NCBI RefSeq assembly: GCF_000511355.1
Contig: NC_023135.1
Coordinates: forward strand, 2,134,371 to 2,198,370
Direction of reading: 5' to 3'
From: Leisingera methylohalidivorans DSM 14336
GTDB taxonomy: Bacteria; Pseudomonadota; Alphaproteobacteria; Rhodobacterales; Rhodobacteraceae
Length of the DNA stretch: 64,000 nucleotides
Shown: positions 42,773 through 52,495 of the stretch, piece after piece
How the letters are laid out: every line of letters starts with the position of its first letter
How positions within the stretch are numbered: position 1 is the first letter of the stretch
Translations under genes and position numbers: made by a program
Notes under the pieces: generated by a model
What the model was told of the DNA's origin: nothing
Seen by the model: the letters and a program-made list of their open reading frames with translations, nothing else
Database searches by the model: none

Positions 42773-43337
42773 ACCCTTCCGCGTGGCCGTTATCGGCTGT
42801 TCCTGGCTGGCGGCCGAGGTGCTGCGCCGCCTTGCGGGCGAAGGCTATGCGCTCGCATTGCTTACCGAGCCGGAAGACAAGGCCGCCAAGGCAGCAGCCG
42901 AGGCCCTGGGCATTCCCTGTGCAGTGAAACCCCGCCGCCTGCCCCTGCTGTCGGCCGACCTGCCTTGGCGGCCCGACTTGGTCGTGTCGGTTCATTCCTT
43001 CCGCATCGTGCCCCCGTGGTTCATCGAATGGTCCCGGTTGGGCGCTATCGGCTACCACCCCTCGCTGCTGCCGGAATACAAAGGGCGGCATGCAATCCGC
43101 GACTGTCTGGCCGACGGGCGGCGCATAACCGGCGGCTCGGTCTATTGGCTCAGTGCGGAAATTGACGGCGGTCCGGTCGTTGCGGCGGACGGGCGGCGCT
43201 TGCGGCGGGCCGTGCAAGTCCTCCCGGGGGAAAGTGCCCTGCAGCTTTGGCGGCGCGCTTTGGCGCCCCTGGGGGCACGGTTGATATTGACTGCTGTTAA
43301 AGCCAATTCCTGCAACGAGCGTTTAACCCCCCTTTAA
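42759..43337 (+). CDS. Formyltransferase-like protein
   Basis: 192 residues from ATG at 42759, overlapping the GNAT gene by 14 bp. Rossmann start FRVAVIGCSWLAAEVLRRL, then the folate-site signature GYHPSLLPEYKGRHAIRD and GGSVYWLSAEIDGGPVV. The catalytic His and Asp of Fmt/PurN enzymes are present, but the usual Asn two residues before the His is Gly. It lacks the C-terminal tRNA-binding domain of methionyl-tRNA formyltransferase. In this cassette it may add a formyl group to the base or its acyl adduct; this is inference. Confidence 0.8.
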   Translation: MSKNEPFRVAVIGCSWLAAEVLRRLAGEGYALALLTEPEDKAAKAAAEALGIPCAVKPRRLPLLSADLPWRPDLVVSVHSFRIVPPWFIEWSRLGAIGYHPSLLPEYKGRHAIRDCLADGRRITGGSVYWLSAEIDGGPVVAADGRRLRRAVQVLPGESALQLWRRALAPLGARLILTAVKANSCNERLTPL

Positions 43338-43356
43338 ACACCCTTTAAAATCCTCT

Positions 43357-43388
43357 GCCGCCCGGCGTTTTTTTACGTTTTGGGCGGC
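43357..43388 (+). terminator. Terminator of the modification operon
   Basis: GCCGCCC and GGGCGGC arms surround an 18-nt T-rich loop. It follows the formyltransferase stop by 20 bp and precedes the right-end sites. Confidence 0.45.
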
Positions 43389-43401
43389 GGATTGCCGAGT
43401 T

Positions 43402-43441
43402 TGCAACGGGAAGTGTCCCGCACTGCAATACGAAGTGTCCC
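43402..43441 (+). repeat. Transposase end sites R4 and R3
   Basis: TGCAACGGGAAGTGTCCC (43402-43419) and TGCAATACGAAGTGTCCC (43424-43441) are tandem copies with 22-bp periodicity, in the orientation opposite to the left-end sites. Confidence 0.8.
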
Positions 43442-43538
43442 AAAATCCCGGCGCCAAATCGCGGAAGCTGCGCAACCCCGGACCGGCAAAACCCCGGAAT
43501 CAGGGCTGAAAATCAGGGAAATCGCAAAAATGAGTTGC

Positions 43539-43578
43539 TGCAACGGGAAGTGTCCCGCACTGCAAATCGAAGTGTCCC
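43539..43578 (+). repeat. Transposase end sites R2 and R1
   Basis: TGCAACGGGAAGTGTCCC (43539-43556) and TGCAAATCGAAGTGTCCC (43561-43578), again 22 bp apart. R1 lies 6 bp inside a CA dinucleotide at 43583-43584 taken as the right terminus. Confidence 0.8.
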
Positions 43579-43731
43579 GCTACAACCCGCTACAACCGCC
43601 AAACCGGCCTGTTCGCGGCGCCGATGGGTGGATGTAAAAAAGTTTCACATCACCCTTGAACCCGGGCCGCCGGCTTCCGATATGCTGATATGTGAAAGGG
43701 ATTTACATTTACCGCAACCTGGAGGACCCTG

Positions 43732-44187
43732 ATGACGAGTTTCACCCCTACCGCCCCCCATGCACCCGTGCTGGGCTGGTTTTCCCGCAGCGAAGCCTGG
43801 ATGGACAGCAAGGGCAAAGGCGCCTGGATCGCCGCCATGGTGCTGGGCTTCGTGTTCTTCTGGCCGGTGGGTCTGGCCCTTCTTTTCTACATGATCTGGA
43901 GCAAACGCATGTTCAGCAAATCCTCCTGCCGCCACCGCAAGTCCTGGACACGCCACGGATATTCCGCAATGCGGCCCTCGGGCAACAGTGCCTTTGACGC
44001 CTACAAGGCAGACACGCTGAACCGCCTGGAGCAGGAGCAGCATGATTTTGACGCCTTCCTGCAGCGGCTGCGCGAAGCCAAGGACAAGGCCGAATTCGAC
44101 GCCTTCATGAATGAGCGCGCCAAGGACGCTGCCCGCAGCGATGATCCGGAAGAGGACGCCGGCGACGGCAGCCCCAAGCCCCTTTGA
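43732..44187 (+). CDS. DUF2852 membrane protein
   Basis: 151 residues. One or two membrane segments (GAWIAAMVLGFVFFWPVGLALLFYMIW) are followed by a helical, charged cytoplasmic tail (LNRLEQEQHDFDAFLQRLREAKDKAEFDAFMNER). This is the DUF2852 pattern, common and single-copy in Rhodobacteraceae; function unknown. It is the first chromosomal gene beyond the prophage. Confidence 0.85.
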   Translation: MTSFTPTAPHAPVLGWFSRSEAWMDSKGKGAWIAAMVLGFVFFWPVGLALLFYMIWSKRMFSKSSCRHRKSWTRHGYSAMRPSGNSAFDAYKADTLNRLEQEQHDFDAFLQRLREAKDKAEFDAFMNERAKDAARSDDPEEDAGDGSPKPL

Positions 44188-44292
44188 TCTGACCGGGCCG
44201 CCCCCGCTCCGGCTGCCCCGCCCCTTTCCGGGCGGGGATCCAGCCGGGATTTTCCGCCCGCTTCCCCCCTGCAGTGCAAAGGACTTTTGCAA

Positions 44293-44724
44293 ATGACCGC
44301 CCTGCCCGACCCCGACTACCAGGCAGAATTTTATACCTCCGTGCCCGCCAAACGGCTGATCGCCTGGATCATCGACAGCATTCTGATCTTCACCATCAGC
44401 GCCGCCGCAGTGGTGATGACGGCCTTTACCGGGCTGCTGATCTGGCCGCTGCTGATCCTGGCCGTGGGGTTTGCCTACCGGACCGTGACCATCGCCAATG
44501 GCTCGGCCACCTGGGGCATGCGCTTTGCCGGGATCGAATTGCGCGACGGCTCCGGCCAGCGGCTTGGCAGCAGTCTGGCCGCGCTGCACACCGCAGGGTA
44601 CTCGCTGTCGCTGGCGCTGCCGGTCCTGCAGGTGATCTCGGTCATCCTGATGCTGACCTCCGCGCGCGGCCAGGGCCTGACCGACCATTTCCTCGGCACG
44701 GTGATGCTGAACCGGCGCGCCTGA
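44293..44724 (+). CDS. RDD family membrane protein
   Basis: 143 residues from ATG at 44293. RDD domain starting PAKRLIAWIIDSILIF, with two more membrane segments and the conserved NGSATWGMRFAGIELRDGSG loop. Function of these small RDD proteins is unknown. No overlap with neighbours. Confidence 0.85.
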   Translation: MTALPDPDYQAEFYTSVPAKRLIAWIIDSILIFTISAAAVVMTAFTGLLIWPLLILAVGFAYRTVTIANGSATWGMRFAGIELRDGSGQRLGSSLAALHTAGYSLSLALPVLQVISVILMLTSARGQGLTDHFLGTVMLNRRA

Positions 44725-44856
44725 CCGGCGCTGCGGCAAGACGCCGTTAAGCCATTTTCCACAACGCTACTTGGCGCACCGGGACCGCATTGCTATCATC
44801 ATGGGACCACGTTGCAATCCGTTCCGTCTGTCCTGTGAAACTGCTGAAGAGTTCTG

Positions 44857-45681
44857 ATGCGCCATACCCTTCCTATTGCACCGCAGTTTTATGTGACCGC
44901 GCCGCAGCCCTGCCCCTATCTGGAGGGCCGGATGGAGCGGAAGCTGTTCACTGCGTTGCAGGGCGACGGGGTGGAGCAGCTGAACAACAGTCTCAGCCAG
45001 CAGGGCTTCCGGCGCTCGCAGAACGTGCTTTACCGGCCGTCCTGTTCGGAATGTTCCGCCTGCCTGTCGGCGCGGATCGATGTGGCGGCCTTTACCGCCA
45101 CCCGCAGCCAGAAACGCACATTGAAGCGCAACGCGCATCTGGAGCGGCGTGCCACCTCGCCCTGGGCGACCGAGGATCAGTTTGCCCTGTTCCGCAGCTA
45201 TCTAGACAGCCGCCATGCCGATGGCGGCATGGCCGATATGGATGTCTTTGAATACGCCGCGATGATCGAGGAAACCCCGGTGCGCAGCCGGGTTGTGGAA
45301 TATGCCGAGACCGGAACCAACACGCTGGCGGCGGTGTCGCTGACCGATGTGCTGGAGGACGGGCTTAGCATGGTCTATTCCTTCTACGCCCCGGACCAGC
45401 CGCAAAATTCGCTGGGCACCTTCATGATCCTCGACCACATCGCCATCGCCCGCGAGGCGGGGCTGCCCTATGTCTACCTCGGCTACTGGGTGCCCGGCAG
45501 CCAGAAGATGGGTTACAAGGCCAAATTCTCCGGCCTGGAAATCTATCACCGCAGCGAATGGAAGAAGATGTCCGACCCTTCTGAATTCGAAGCCGCCGGC
45601 CATCCGCTGTCGACCGATCCGATTGCCGAACAGGTCGCCAATATCCAGCTTCCCGAACAGCCCATCCACCGCAAACGCTGA
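44857..45681 (+). CDS. bpt: Aspartate/glutamate leucyltransferase
   Basis: 274 residues. Bpt adds Leu from leucyl-tRNA to N-terminal Asp/Glu (and modified) residues, marking proteins for ClpAP degradation in the N-degron pathway. Family landmarks: [36 protein letters not shown] with the Cys pair, [43 protein letters not shown] and [11 protein letters not shown]. Length normal. The downstream VOC gene overlaps its stop. Confidence 0.93.
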   Translation: MRHTLPIAPQFYVTAPQPCPYLEGRMERKLFTALQGDGVEQLNNSLSQQGFRRSQNVLYRPSCSECSACLSARIDVAAFTATRSQKRTLKRNAHLERRATSPWATEDQFALFRSYLDSRHADGGMADMDVFEYAAMIEETPVRSRVVEYAETGTNTLAAVSLTDVLEDGLSMVYSFYAPDQPQNSLGTFMILDHIAIAREAGLPYVYLGYWVPGSQKMGYKAKFSGLEIYHRSEWKKMSDPSEFEAAGHPLSTDPIAEQVANIQLPEQPIHRKR

Positions 45682-46064
45682 TGCAATACCTTCATGCTGT
45701 CGCTCTGGTGGTGCCGGATTACGACGCCGCCATTGGCTTTTACTGCGGCCGGCTTGGCTGGCAGCTGGCCGAGGACATTGATCAGGGCCGCAAACGCTGG
45801 GTCCGCATCCTGCCGCCGGGCGCCAGCCAGGGCAGCCTGATCCTGGCCCGTGCCGAAGGGCCAGAGCAGGAGGCCGCCATCGGCAGCCAGTTCGGCGGCC
45901 GCGTCGGATTATTCCTGGCCTCGGATGACTTTGCCAGCGACCACGCGGCGATGCAGGATCAGGGCGTCCTATTCGAGGAAGCGCCGCGCCATGAGCCCTA
46001 TGGCACCGTTGCGGTCTGGCGCGATCCTTTCGGCAACCGCTGGGACCTGATCCAGTTCGCCTGA
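45681..46064 (+). CDS. VOC (glyoxalase/dioxygenase) superfamily protein
   Basis: 127 residues with a single VOC fold: [33 protein letters not shown] at the start and HEPYGTVAVWRDPFGNRWDLIQ at the end, carrying the usual metal-ligand His and Glu-like positions. Substrate cannot be inferred. Starts in TGATG overlap with bpt, so the two are co-translated. Confidence 0.88.
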   Translation: MQYLHAVALVVPDYDAAIGFYCGRLGWQLAEDIDQGRKRWVRILPPGASQGSLILARAEGPEQEAAIGSQFGGRVGLFLASDDFASDHAAMQDQGVLFEEAPRHEPYGTVAVWRDPFGNRWDLIQFA

Positions 46065-46158
46065 GACCGGCGCCGCCTCGTTTCATCTTTCTGCAAATAC
46101 TCCGGGGAGAATGCGCCACAGGCGCAGAGGGGCAGCGCCCCGCCCCCGCAGATAAGCA

Positions 46159-46181
46159 AAGGGGCCCGCATGGGGCCCCTT
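46159..46181. terminator. Bidirectional terminator between VOC and TRAP genes
   Basis: Arms AAGGGGCCC/GGGCCCCTT with a 5-nt loop are flanked by T-rich sequence on the plus side and an A-run on the other. It can end both the bpt operon and the convergent TRAP operon. Confidence 0.75.
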
Positions 46182-46207
46182 TTCCGTTTTCCTATCCCGG
46201 TTCCCGG

Positions 46208-48562
46208 TCAGTTCGGGATCAGCGCCGGCACGATGGTCACGATCGCCGGGAAGGCCCACAGGATGCCGATGCCCACCACCTGGATCAGCACAAAGGGCGC
46301 AACCCCGCGGTAGATATGGGCGGTCGTCACCTCCTTGGGCGCAACCCCGCGCAGGTAGAACAGCGCAAAGCCGAAGGGCGGCGTCAGGAACGAGGTCTGC
46401 AGGTTCACCGCCACCATGATGGTTACCCATTTCGGATCGAACGAACCGCCATAGATCACCGGGCCGACAATCGGGATCACGATGTAGATGATCTCCAGGA
46501 AGTCGAGCACGAAGCCCAGGAAGAACAGCACCAGCATCACGATCAGGAAGACCGTCATCTCGTTGTCGAAGCTCTTCAGGAACTGCTGGATGTAGTGCTC
46601 GCCGCCGAAGGAGATCACCACCAGGTTCAACAGCTGCGAGCCGATCAGGATGGTGAACACCATCGAGGTCACCTTGGCGGTCTCCCGCACAATCGGTGAC
46701 AGGACGCCTGATTTGAACAGCACCCAGCAGCCGTACAGCAGCCCGAACAGCGCAAAGAGATAGGCGCCATAGGCGATAAAGAAGGCGATCCAGCTTTCCA
46801 GGGAAACCCCGCCCTGATTCACCCGCAGGTCAAAGTTCATGCCGACCAGGATGCACAGCATCACGGCAAAGGTGGACCAGATGATGATCTTGCCGGAACG
46901 GCCCTCGTCGTGCAGCTTGCGGTAGGCCGCCAGCATGATGGCACCGCCAGCCCCCAGCGCCGCGGCGGGCGTCGGGTTGGTGATGCCGCCCAGGATCGAG
47001 CCAAGCACCGCCACGATCAGCACCAGCGGCGGGAACACCACCCGGATCAGATCGTTTTTGGCGCAGCGCGCCGCGGCTTCGCGGCAGCCCCATAGCGCCA
47101 GCAGCAGCGGCAGCGCAATCCACAGCACGGTTACGCCTGCGGATGTAGCCGGCGCAATTGCAACCAGATCCACCAGCGCAATCAGCAGCACGCCGATGGC
47201 GCCCAGGATCAGCGGCTTGGCATCGCGTGACGGCGCCACACCGCGGCCGAAGGCCAGCACCAGACCCAGAAGGATCATGATTACCGCGATGCCGGTGCCG
47301 ATCGGTGCGGCAGCAGCGATCTTGGCTTCGCGGGCGGCGATGATTTCATCCCCGGTCAGCCGTTCTGCCAGGGTCACGCCGCCGGCCGCATCGATGGTGT
47401 CCTGTTCGGCCTCGGCGGCATCCCAGGCATCTTGCCCGTGCAGGTCAATCATCGCGGCCTTGCATTCGGCCCCGACATTGGTGCGCAGGGAGGCTGTCTG
47501 GCCCGCGTCCGAGAATGTCGAGACGGTGATGTTCTGGCTGCCGATCACGTTGAAACTGCCGAGCAGGATGGCACCGCCGGCCAAGGCTGCCGGAACCGCC
47601 AGGAACCAGATCAGGCCTTCATTGCGGGTGATCACCTCGCCGGTGCCGGGCTCCATTGCCACGGCAGGTGCCTTGTGCGGGTTCAAAAGCGCATAGCCAA
47701 AGGCATAGGTGGCATAAAGCAGCGCCAGCAGGATGCCCGGCAACAGGGCTGCCTGGAACAAGGTGCCGACCGACACCACCGCGGGTTCGCCCAGATAGGT
47801 GAGCGCGTCAGAGCAGCCCGCCTCCATTGCGCGGGTTTCCTGCGCGGTGGAGTAAAGGTCGCCTGCCAGCGTGCCCAGCAGAACGATCACAATCGAGGGC
47901 GGGATAATCTGGCCCAGCGTTCCGCTGGCCGCGATCACGCCGGTTGCCAGTTCGGGGCTGTAGTTGTTGCGCAGCATGGTCGGCAGCGCCAGCAGGCCCA
48001 TGGTCACCACGGTTGCGCCGACGATGCCGGTGGAGGCCGCGAGGAACGCACCAACCACAACAATCGACACCGCCAGACCGCCGGGCAGCGGGCCAAAGAC
48101 GCGCGCCATTGTGGTCAGGAGGTCGTTGGCGATTTTGGAGCGTTCCAGGGTGATGCCCATCAGAACAAACATCAGCACCGCCAGCAGGGTCTCGATCGAA
48201 GCACCGGCCAGCACCCGCTCGTTCATCCGGTTGACGATGAAGGAGACGTTGCGGTCCAGCGCCACTTCCCACCCTTGGGTGAACACCGGCTCAGCCAGTC
48301 TTGGCAAGTCCGGGTAGCGGAAGACCGAGACCTTGTCCGGCCTGACGCCGGAGTTCAGCAGATCGCGGTAGGCCTGCGACGAGGTGTCGATGGCCTGGTG
48401 GATCAGGATGCCGGAGCTGTCCAGCGCGGCAATGATCCCGAAGGAGATGATCCCGGCGCCGCCGATGGCAAAGGCCACCGGAAAGCCGGAGAGGATGCCC
48501 CCGAAGAGGCAGAGAAATACGATGAGCAGCCCGATTTCGACGCCATCAAGTCCAAATAGCAT
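46208..48562 (-). CDS. dctM: TRAP transporter large permease DctM, extended form
   Basis: 784 residues; many DctM proteins are near 430. The N-terminal core (GVEIGLLIVFLCLFGGILSGFPVAFAIGGAG; VLMFVLMGITLERSKIANDLL; GGLAVSIVVVGAFLAASTGIVGATVV; SGTLGQIIPPSIVIVLLG) and C-terminal core (FLDFLEIIYIVIPIVGPVIY; TSFLTPPFGFALFYLRG) are standard. A region of some 300 residues between them holds a soluble loop and extra membrane helices. Extended DctM of this type occurs with large DctQ in alphaproteobacteria. It imports the substrate bound by DctP using an ion gradient. Confidence 0.9.
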   Translation of the reverse strand: MLFGLDGVEIGLLIVFLCLFGGILSGFPVAFAIGGAGIISFGIIAALDSSGILIHQAIDTSSQAYRDLLNSGVRPDKVSVFRYPDLPRLAEPVFTQGWEVALDRNVSFIVNRMNERVLAGASIETLLAVLMFVLMGITLERSKIANDLLTTMARVFGPLPGGLAVSIVVVGAFLAASTGIVGATVVTMGLLALPTMLRNNYSPELATGVIAASGTLGQIIPPSIVIVLLGTLAGDLYSTAQETRAMEAGCSDALTYLGEPAVVSVGTLFQAALLPGILLALLYATYAFGYALLNPHKAPAVAMEPGTGEVITRNEGLIWFLAVPAALAGGAILLGSFNVIGSQNITVSTFSDAGQTASLRTNVGAECKAAMIDLHGQDAWDAAEAEQDTIDAAGGVTLAERLTGDEIIAAREAKIAAAAPIGTGIAVIMILLGLVLAFGRGVAPSRDAKPLILGAIGVLLIALVDLVAIAPATSAGVTVLWIALPLLLALWGCREAAARCAKNDLIRVVFPPLVLIVAVLGSILGGITNPTPAAALGAGGAIMLAAYRKLHDEGRSGKIIIWSTFAVMLCILVGMNFDLRVNQGGVSLESWIAFFIAYGAYLFALFGLLYGCWVLFKSGVLSPIVRETAKVTSMVFTILIGSQLLNLVVISFGGEHYIQQFLKSFDNEMTVFLIVMLVLFFLGFVLDFLEIIYIVIPIVGPVIYGGSFDPKWVTIMVAVNLQTSFLTPPFGFALFYLRGVAPKEVTTAHIYRGVAPFVLIQVVGIGILWAFPAIVTIVPALIPN

Positions 48563-48576
48563 TTTTTGACGTCCCT

Positions 48577-49503
48577 TTAGTGCGTGCCTTCGTAGGCTTC
48601 TTCACCCTCTCCAAGGCTGTCCTTGTCGAGGTATTTGTTTTCACTGCCCTGGCCTTCGGCGAACTCGAGGAACGAGCGGTAGAAGAAGGCGATGGCGTGC
48701 AGGAATACGAGGCCTGCGAACAGGACCAGCAGGATCTTGAACAGGAAGTAGGCGTTGAACCCGTTGGGGCTGAAGCCGATGGTCTCCACGTTCCAGCGCA
48801 GGGCGCGGGATTTCATCACCAGGCGCTCAAGGCTGTCCGAGGCCGAGGGTTTCGGCACGATCAGATGGCGCCACAGGAAGTACCAGCCGTACATCCAGGT
48901 CAGCACCGCGGCGGGCATCATGAACAACAGCGAGCCGAGCATGTCGACCACCCGCTTGGCACGGAAGCTGATGCCGGAATAGATCAGATCCACCCGCACA
49001 TGGCCGCCCTGCACAAAGGTGTAGGTCACGCAAAGGCAGACCACCAAGGCATTGTACAGCTTCAATTCTTCGGCAAACCAGCTGACGTCCTGGCTGAACG
49101 GGATGCCAAAGCCGAAACTGATGTCGGGCCGGGCAAACACGCGCTGCATGAAGACAATGATGATCTGCTGCAGCACCATCAGCAGGCCCGCCCAGGCAAA
49201 GAAGCGGCCGGTGGTATTGGCCAGACCCTCCAGCCCGCGGACCATGGCCCACATGACATTGCGGTAGTAGAGGCCGATACCGGTCAGCACCAGAAAGGCG
49301 GTGAACACAACAAAGAAGAAGTCGACCGAGCCGCCGTAATAGACAAAGCGCATGACCGAGGCCTTGTCGGACCAGTCGAGCCAAAGCTGCGGATGGGTGA
49401 CGGCGTAGCCGAAATTATAAAAGGCGCCGGCGATGTTCTGGATCAGCCAGACAAGCCCGCCCCAGATTGCGCCAAAGAAGGTGATGCCACTCTCTTCCTG
49501 CAT
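48577..49503 (-). CDS. dctQ: TRAP transporter small permease DctQ, long form
   Basis: 308 residues versus about 160-200 in typical DctQ. Membrane segments lie near SVDFFFVVFTAFLVLTGIGLYYR, TGRFFAWAGLLMVLQQIIIVFM, LYNALVVCLCVTYTFVQGGHVRVDLIYSGIS and FKILLVLFAGLVFLHAIAFFY. The VRVDLIY motif is the family signature. It is 14 bp upstream of dctM on the same strand and pairs with it. Confidence 0.88.
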   Translation of the reverse strand: MQEESGITFFGAIWGGLVWLIQNIAGAFYNFGYAVTHPQLWLDWSDKASVMRFVYYGGSVDFFFVVFTAFLVLTGIGLYYRNVMWAMVRGLEGLANTTGRFFAWAGLLMVLQQIIIVFMQRVFARPDISFGFGIPFSQDVSWFAEELKLYNALVVCLCVTYTFVQGGHVRVDLIYSGISFRAKRVVDMLGSLLFMMPAAVLTWMYGWYFLWRHLIVPKPSASDSLERLVMKSRALRWNVETIGFSPNGFNAYFLFKILLVLFAGLVFLHAIAFFYRSFLEFAEGQGSENKYLDKDSLGEGEEAYEGTH

Positions 49504-49643
49504 ATTTCCCCCGGGAAGATTGCTGCGAAGCCGCCGTTAGCGGGCTGGGCGCGCGGCGTTGGCCGACCGTCCCGCGGTATCAGCAACTGCATGTGGATCC
49601 CCCGCGCGGCGGCGGAGGACCCGATTGATGCCTATCAGGCAGA

Positions 49644-50726
<1,083 letters not shown>

Positions 50727-50966
50727 TAATTATTCCTCCCATTATCATTCGGATTGCCCGGAAGGTCCCCCCGGGCGGATCGGTTCGAGTGCGGCCAGCC
50801 TAGCGGCGGCGGTTTCAAAGGGAATACCTACTACTGCGTAGAACGGGAGGTTTTTCCGGCTTTTGCGGCGCGATCCGGGGCATATCCGGCAGGAAACTGC
50901 CCCGGCCGGTGCACGTCAGGCGAGCAGGCCCGGACAGTCCGATTGATTCTTCTGGGCGGCGGCTGA

Positions 50967-52436
50967 ATGATTCGGTACAAGATCCTGACCAATTCCGGGA
51001 CCCTGCCGATGCGCCTGTTCACCGCTCTCCTGCGCCCGACTTATGCGCAGAAACTGTCGCTTTTGATGACCCTGCCGCTGATCTTGGCGGGCACGGCAAT
51101 CGCCGTCCTGGTCGGCTATCAGTCGCGGGCCCTGGCCGAGGGCGAGATCCAGGCGCTGGAGCAGCAGCTGCTGCAGGCCAAGAAGGCGGAGCTGCGCAAC
51201 TATGTGACCCAGGCCCGCAACGGCTTTGCCCATATCTATGGTCTGGCGGCGCCGGACGATGCCCTTGCCAAGGAGCAGGTGACCCAGATTCTCAGCGCGA
51301 TGATCTACGGCAAGGACGGGTTCTTCTTTGTCTATGATTACGACGGCACCAACCTGGTAAGCCCGCGGCAGACCGAATTCATCAACCGCAACTGGGCGGG
51401 CCTGACCGACAGCGCCGGGGTGCCGGTGGTGGACCAGTTCGTCCGGCTCGCGCGTGACGGCGCGGGCTGGCATACCTTCACTTGGGAAAAGCCCTCGACC
51501 GGGGAAGAGGCGCAGATGATTGCCTATGTGGTCGGGCTGCAGGACTGGCAATGGGCGATCGGCACCGGCGTGTTCATCGACGATGTTCTGGCCACGGTGG
51601 CCGCCTCCCGCGCGGAGGTGGAAGCGCGGGTGCAGCGCACCTTTATCTATATCGGCGGCATCACTCTGGTCTCTCTTGTGCTAGTGTTTGCCTCCGGCAT
51701 GTTCCTGAACCTGCGCGAGCGTCGGCTGGCGGATGCCAAGCTGAAAGAGCTGACCCAGCGGGTGTTCGACGCCCAGGAGGAAGAGCGCAGCCGGGTGGCG
51801 CGGGAACTGCATGACGGCATCAGCCAGCTTTTGGTCGGGGTGCGCTATGCGCTGGACAACACCCGGCGGCGGCTGTCCCGCGGAGACAGCGATGGTGCTG
51901 CGGCCCCGTTGGAGAAAGGCACCGACAGCCTGCTGACCGCGATCACCGAGGTGCGCCGGATCAGCCGCGACCTGCGCCCCGGCGTGCTGGACGATCTGGG
52001 CCTTGGCCCGGCGCTGAAGGCGCTGACGGGTGATTTCGCCGCCCGCACCGGCATCGAAACCGAGTTTTCCACCGTAGTGTTCCGCAACCGGCTGGATCAG
52101 GATGCCAAGATCGCACTGTACCGGATTGCGCAGGAGGCGCTGACCAATATTGAGCGGCATGCCGAGGCCAGCAAGGTCACCATTGATCTGCGCGGCCATA
52201 CCAAGGGCGCCACTATGCGGATCACTGACAATGGCCGCGGATTGCCGCCGCGCGATGACCGCTCCGGCCCCGGCATCGGGTTGCGCAACATGCAGGAGCG
52301 GATCGAGCAGCTTGACGGCACCCTGCGCATTCTGTCATCACGTGGCACCCAAAGCGGCACGGTGATCGAGGCAAGCCTGCCTCTGAGCCACCTGCTGCCG
52401 CCGGGTGAAGAGGGAACGCCTGCGCAATTGCCGTGA
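50967..52436 (+). CDS. Cache-domain sensor histidine kinase, NarL-type partner
   Basis: 489 residues. Two membrane helices (LSLLMTLPLILAGTAIAVLVGY; TFIYIGGITLVSLVLVFASGMFLN) flank a periplasmic single-cache sensor (GKDGFFFVYDYDGTNLVSPRQTEFINRNWAGL; WQWAIGTGVFIDDV). HisKA_3 follows with phospho-His in ARELHDGISQLLVG, then HATPase with DNGRGLPPRDDRSGPGIGLRNMQERI. Starts at 51009 is an alternative. Next to the TRAP genes but divergent; it probably senses a small carboxylate and controls the transporter. Confidence 0.9.
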   Translation: MIRYKILTNSGTLPMRLFTALLRPTYAQKLSLLMTLPLILAGTAIAVLVGYQSRALAEGEIQALEQQLLQAKKAELRNYVTQARNGFAHIYGLAAPDDALAKEQVTQILSAMIYGKDGFFFVYDYDGTNLVSPRQTEFINRNWAGLTDSAGVPVVDQFVRLARDGAGWHTFTWEKPSTGEEAQMIAYVVGLQDWQWAIGTGVFIDDVLATVAASRAEVEARVQRTFIYIGGITLVSLVLVFASGMFLNLRERRLADAKLKELTQRVFDAQEEERSRVARELHDGISQLLVGVRYALDNTRRRLSRGDSDGAAAPLEKGTDSLLTAITEVRRISRDLRPGVLDDLGLGPALKALTGDFAARTGIETEFSTVVFRNRLDQDAKIALYRIAQEALTNIERHAEASKVTIDLRGHTKGATMRITDNGRGLPPRDDRSGPGIGLRNMQERIEQLDGTLRILSSRGTQSGTVIEASLPLSHLLPPGEEGTPAQLP

Positions 52437-52495
52437 CCGGAGAGGGTGCGGCGGTTTGCGGGCCTCTCAAGTGATGGAAAGCTGCCTTGTGGGGG

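Larger units (their letters stand above)
364..43584. mobile_element. Mu-like transposable prophage with cargo at both ends
   Basis: The boundaries are proposed from 18-bp terminal sites: two copies at 370 and 539, and four inverted copies at 43402, 43424, 43539 and 43561. The outermost left and right sites each lie 6 bp from a terminal TG (364) or CA (43584). The 22-bp spacing of paired right-end sites is like the adjacent R1/R2 transposase sites of Mu. Between the ends lie repressor, MuA-like transposase, MuB-like ATPase, GemA, Mu-type head genes, a siphoviral/GTA-like tail and a com/mom-position cassette. The length of 43.2 kb, including a 0.84-kb IS, exceeds Mu's 37 kb; the excess is mostly left-arm cargo. 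The 5 bp outside the two ends (359-363 and 43585-43589) do not match, so a flank may have been rearranged. Confidence 0.8.

Noticed and set aside
359..43589. Five-base target duplication at the proposed prophage ends
   Set aside because: Left ccgaa and right acccg do not match, and using the second CTACA at the right end does not help; no duplication can be claimed.
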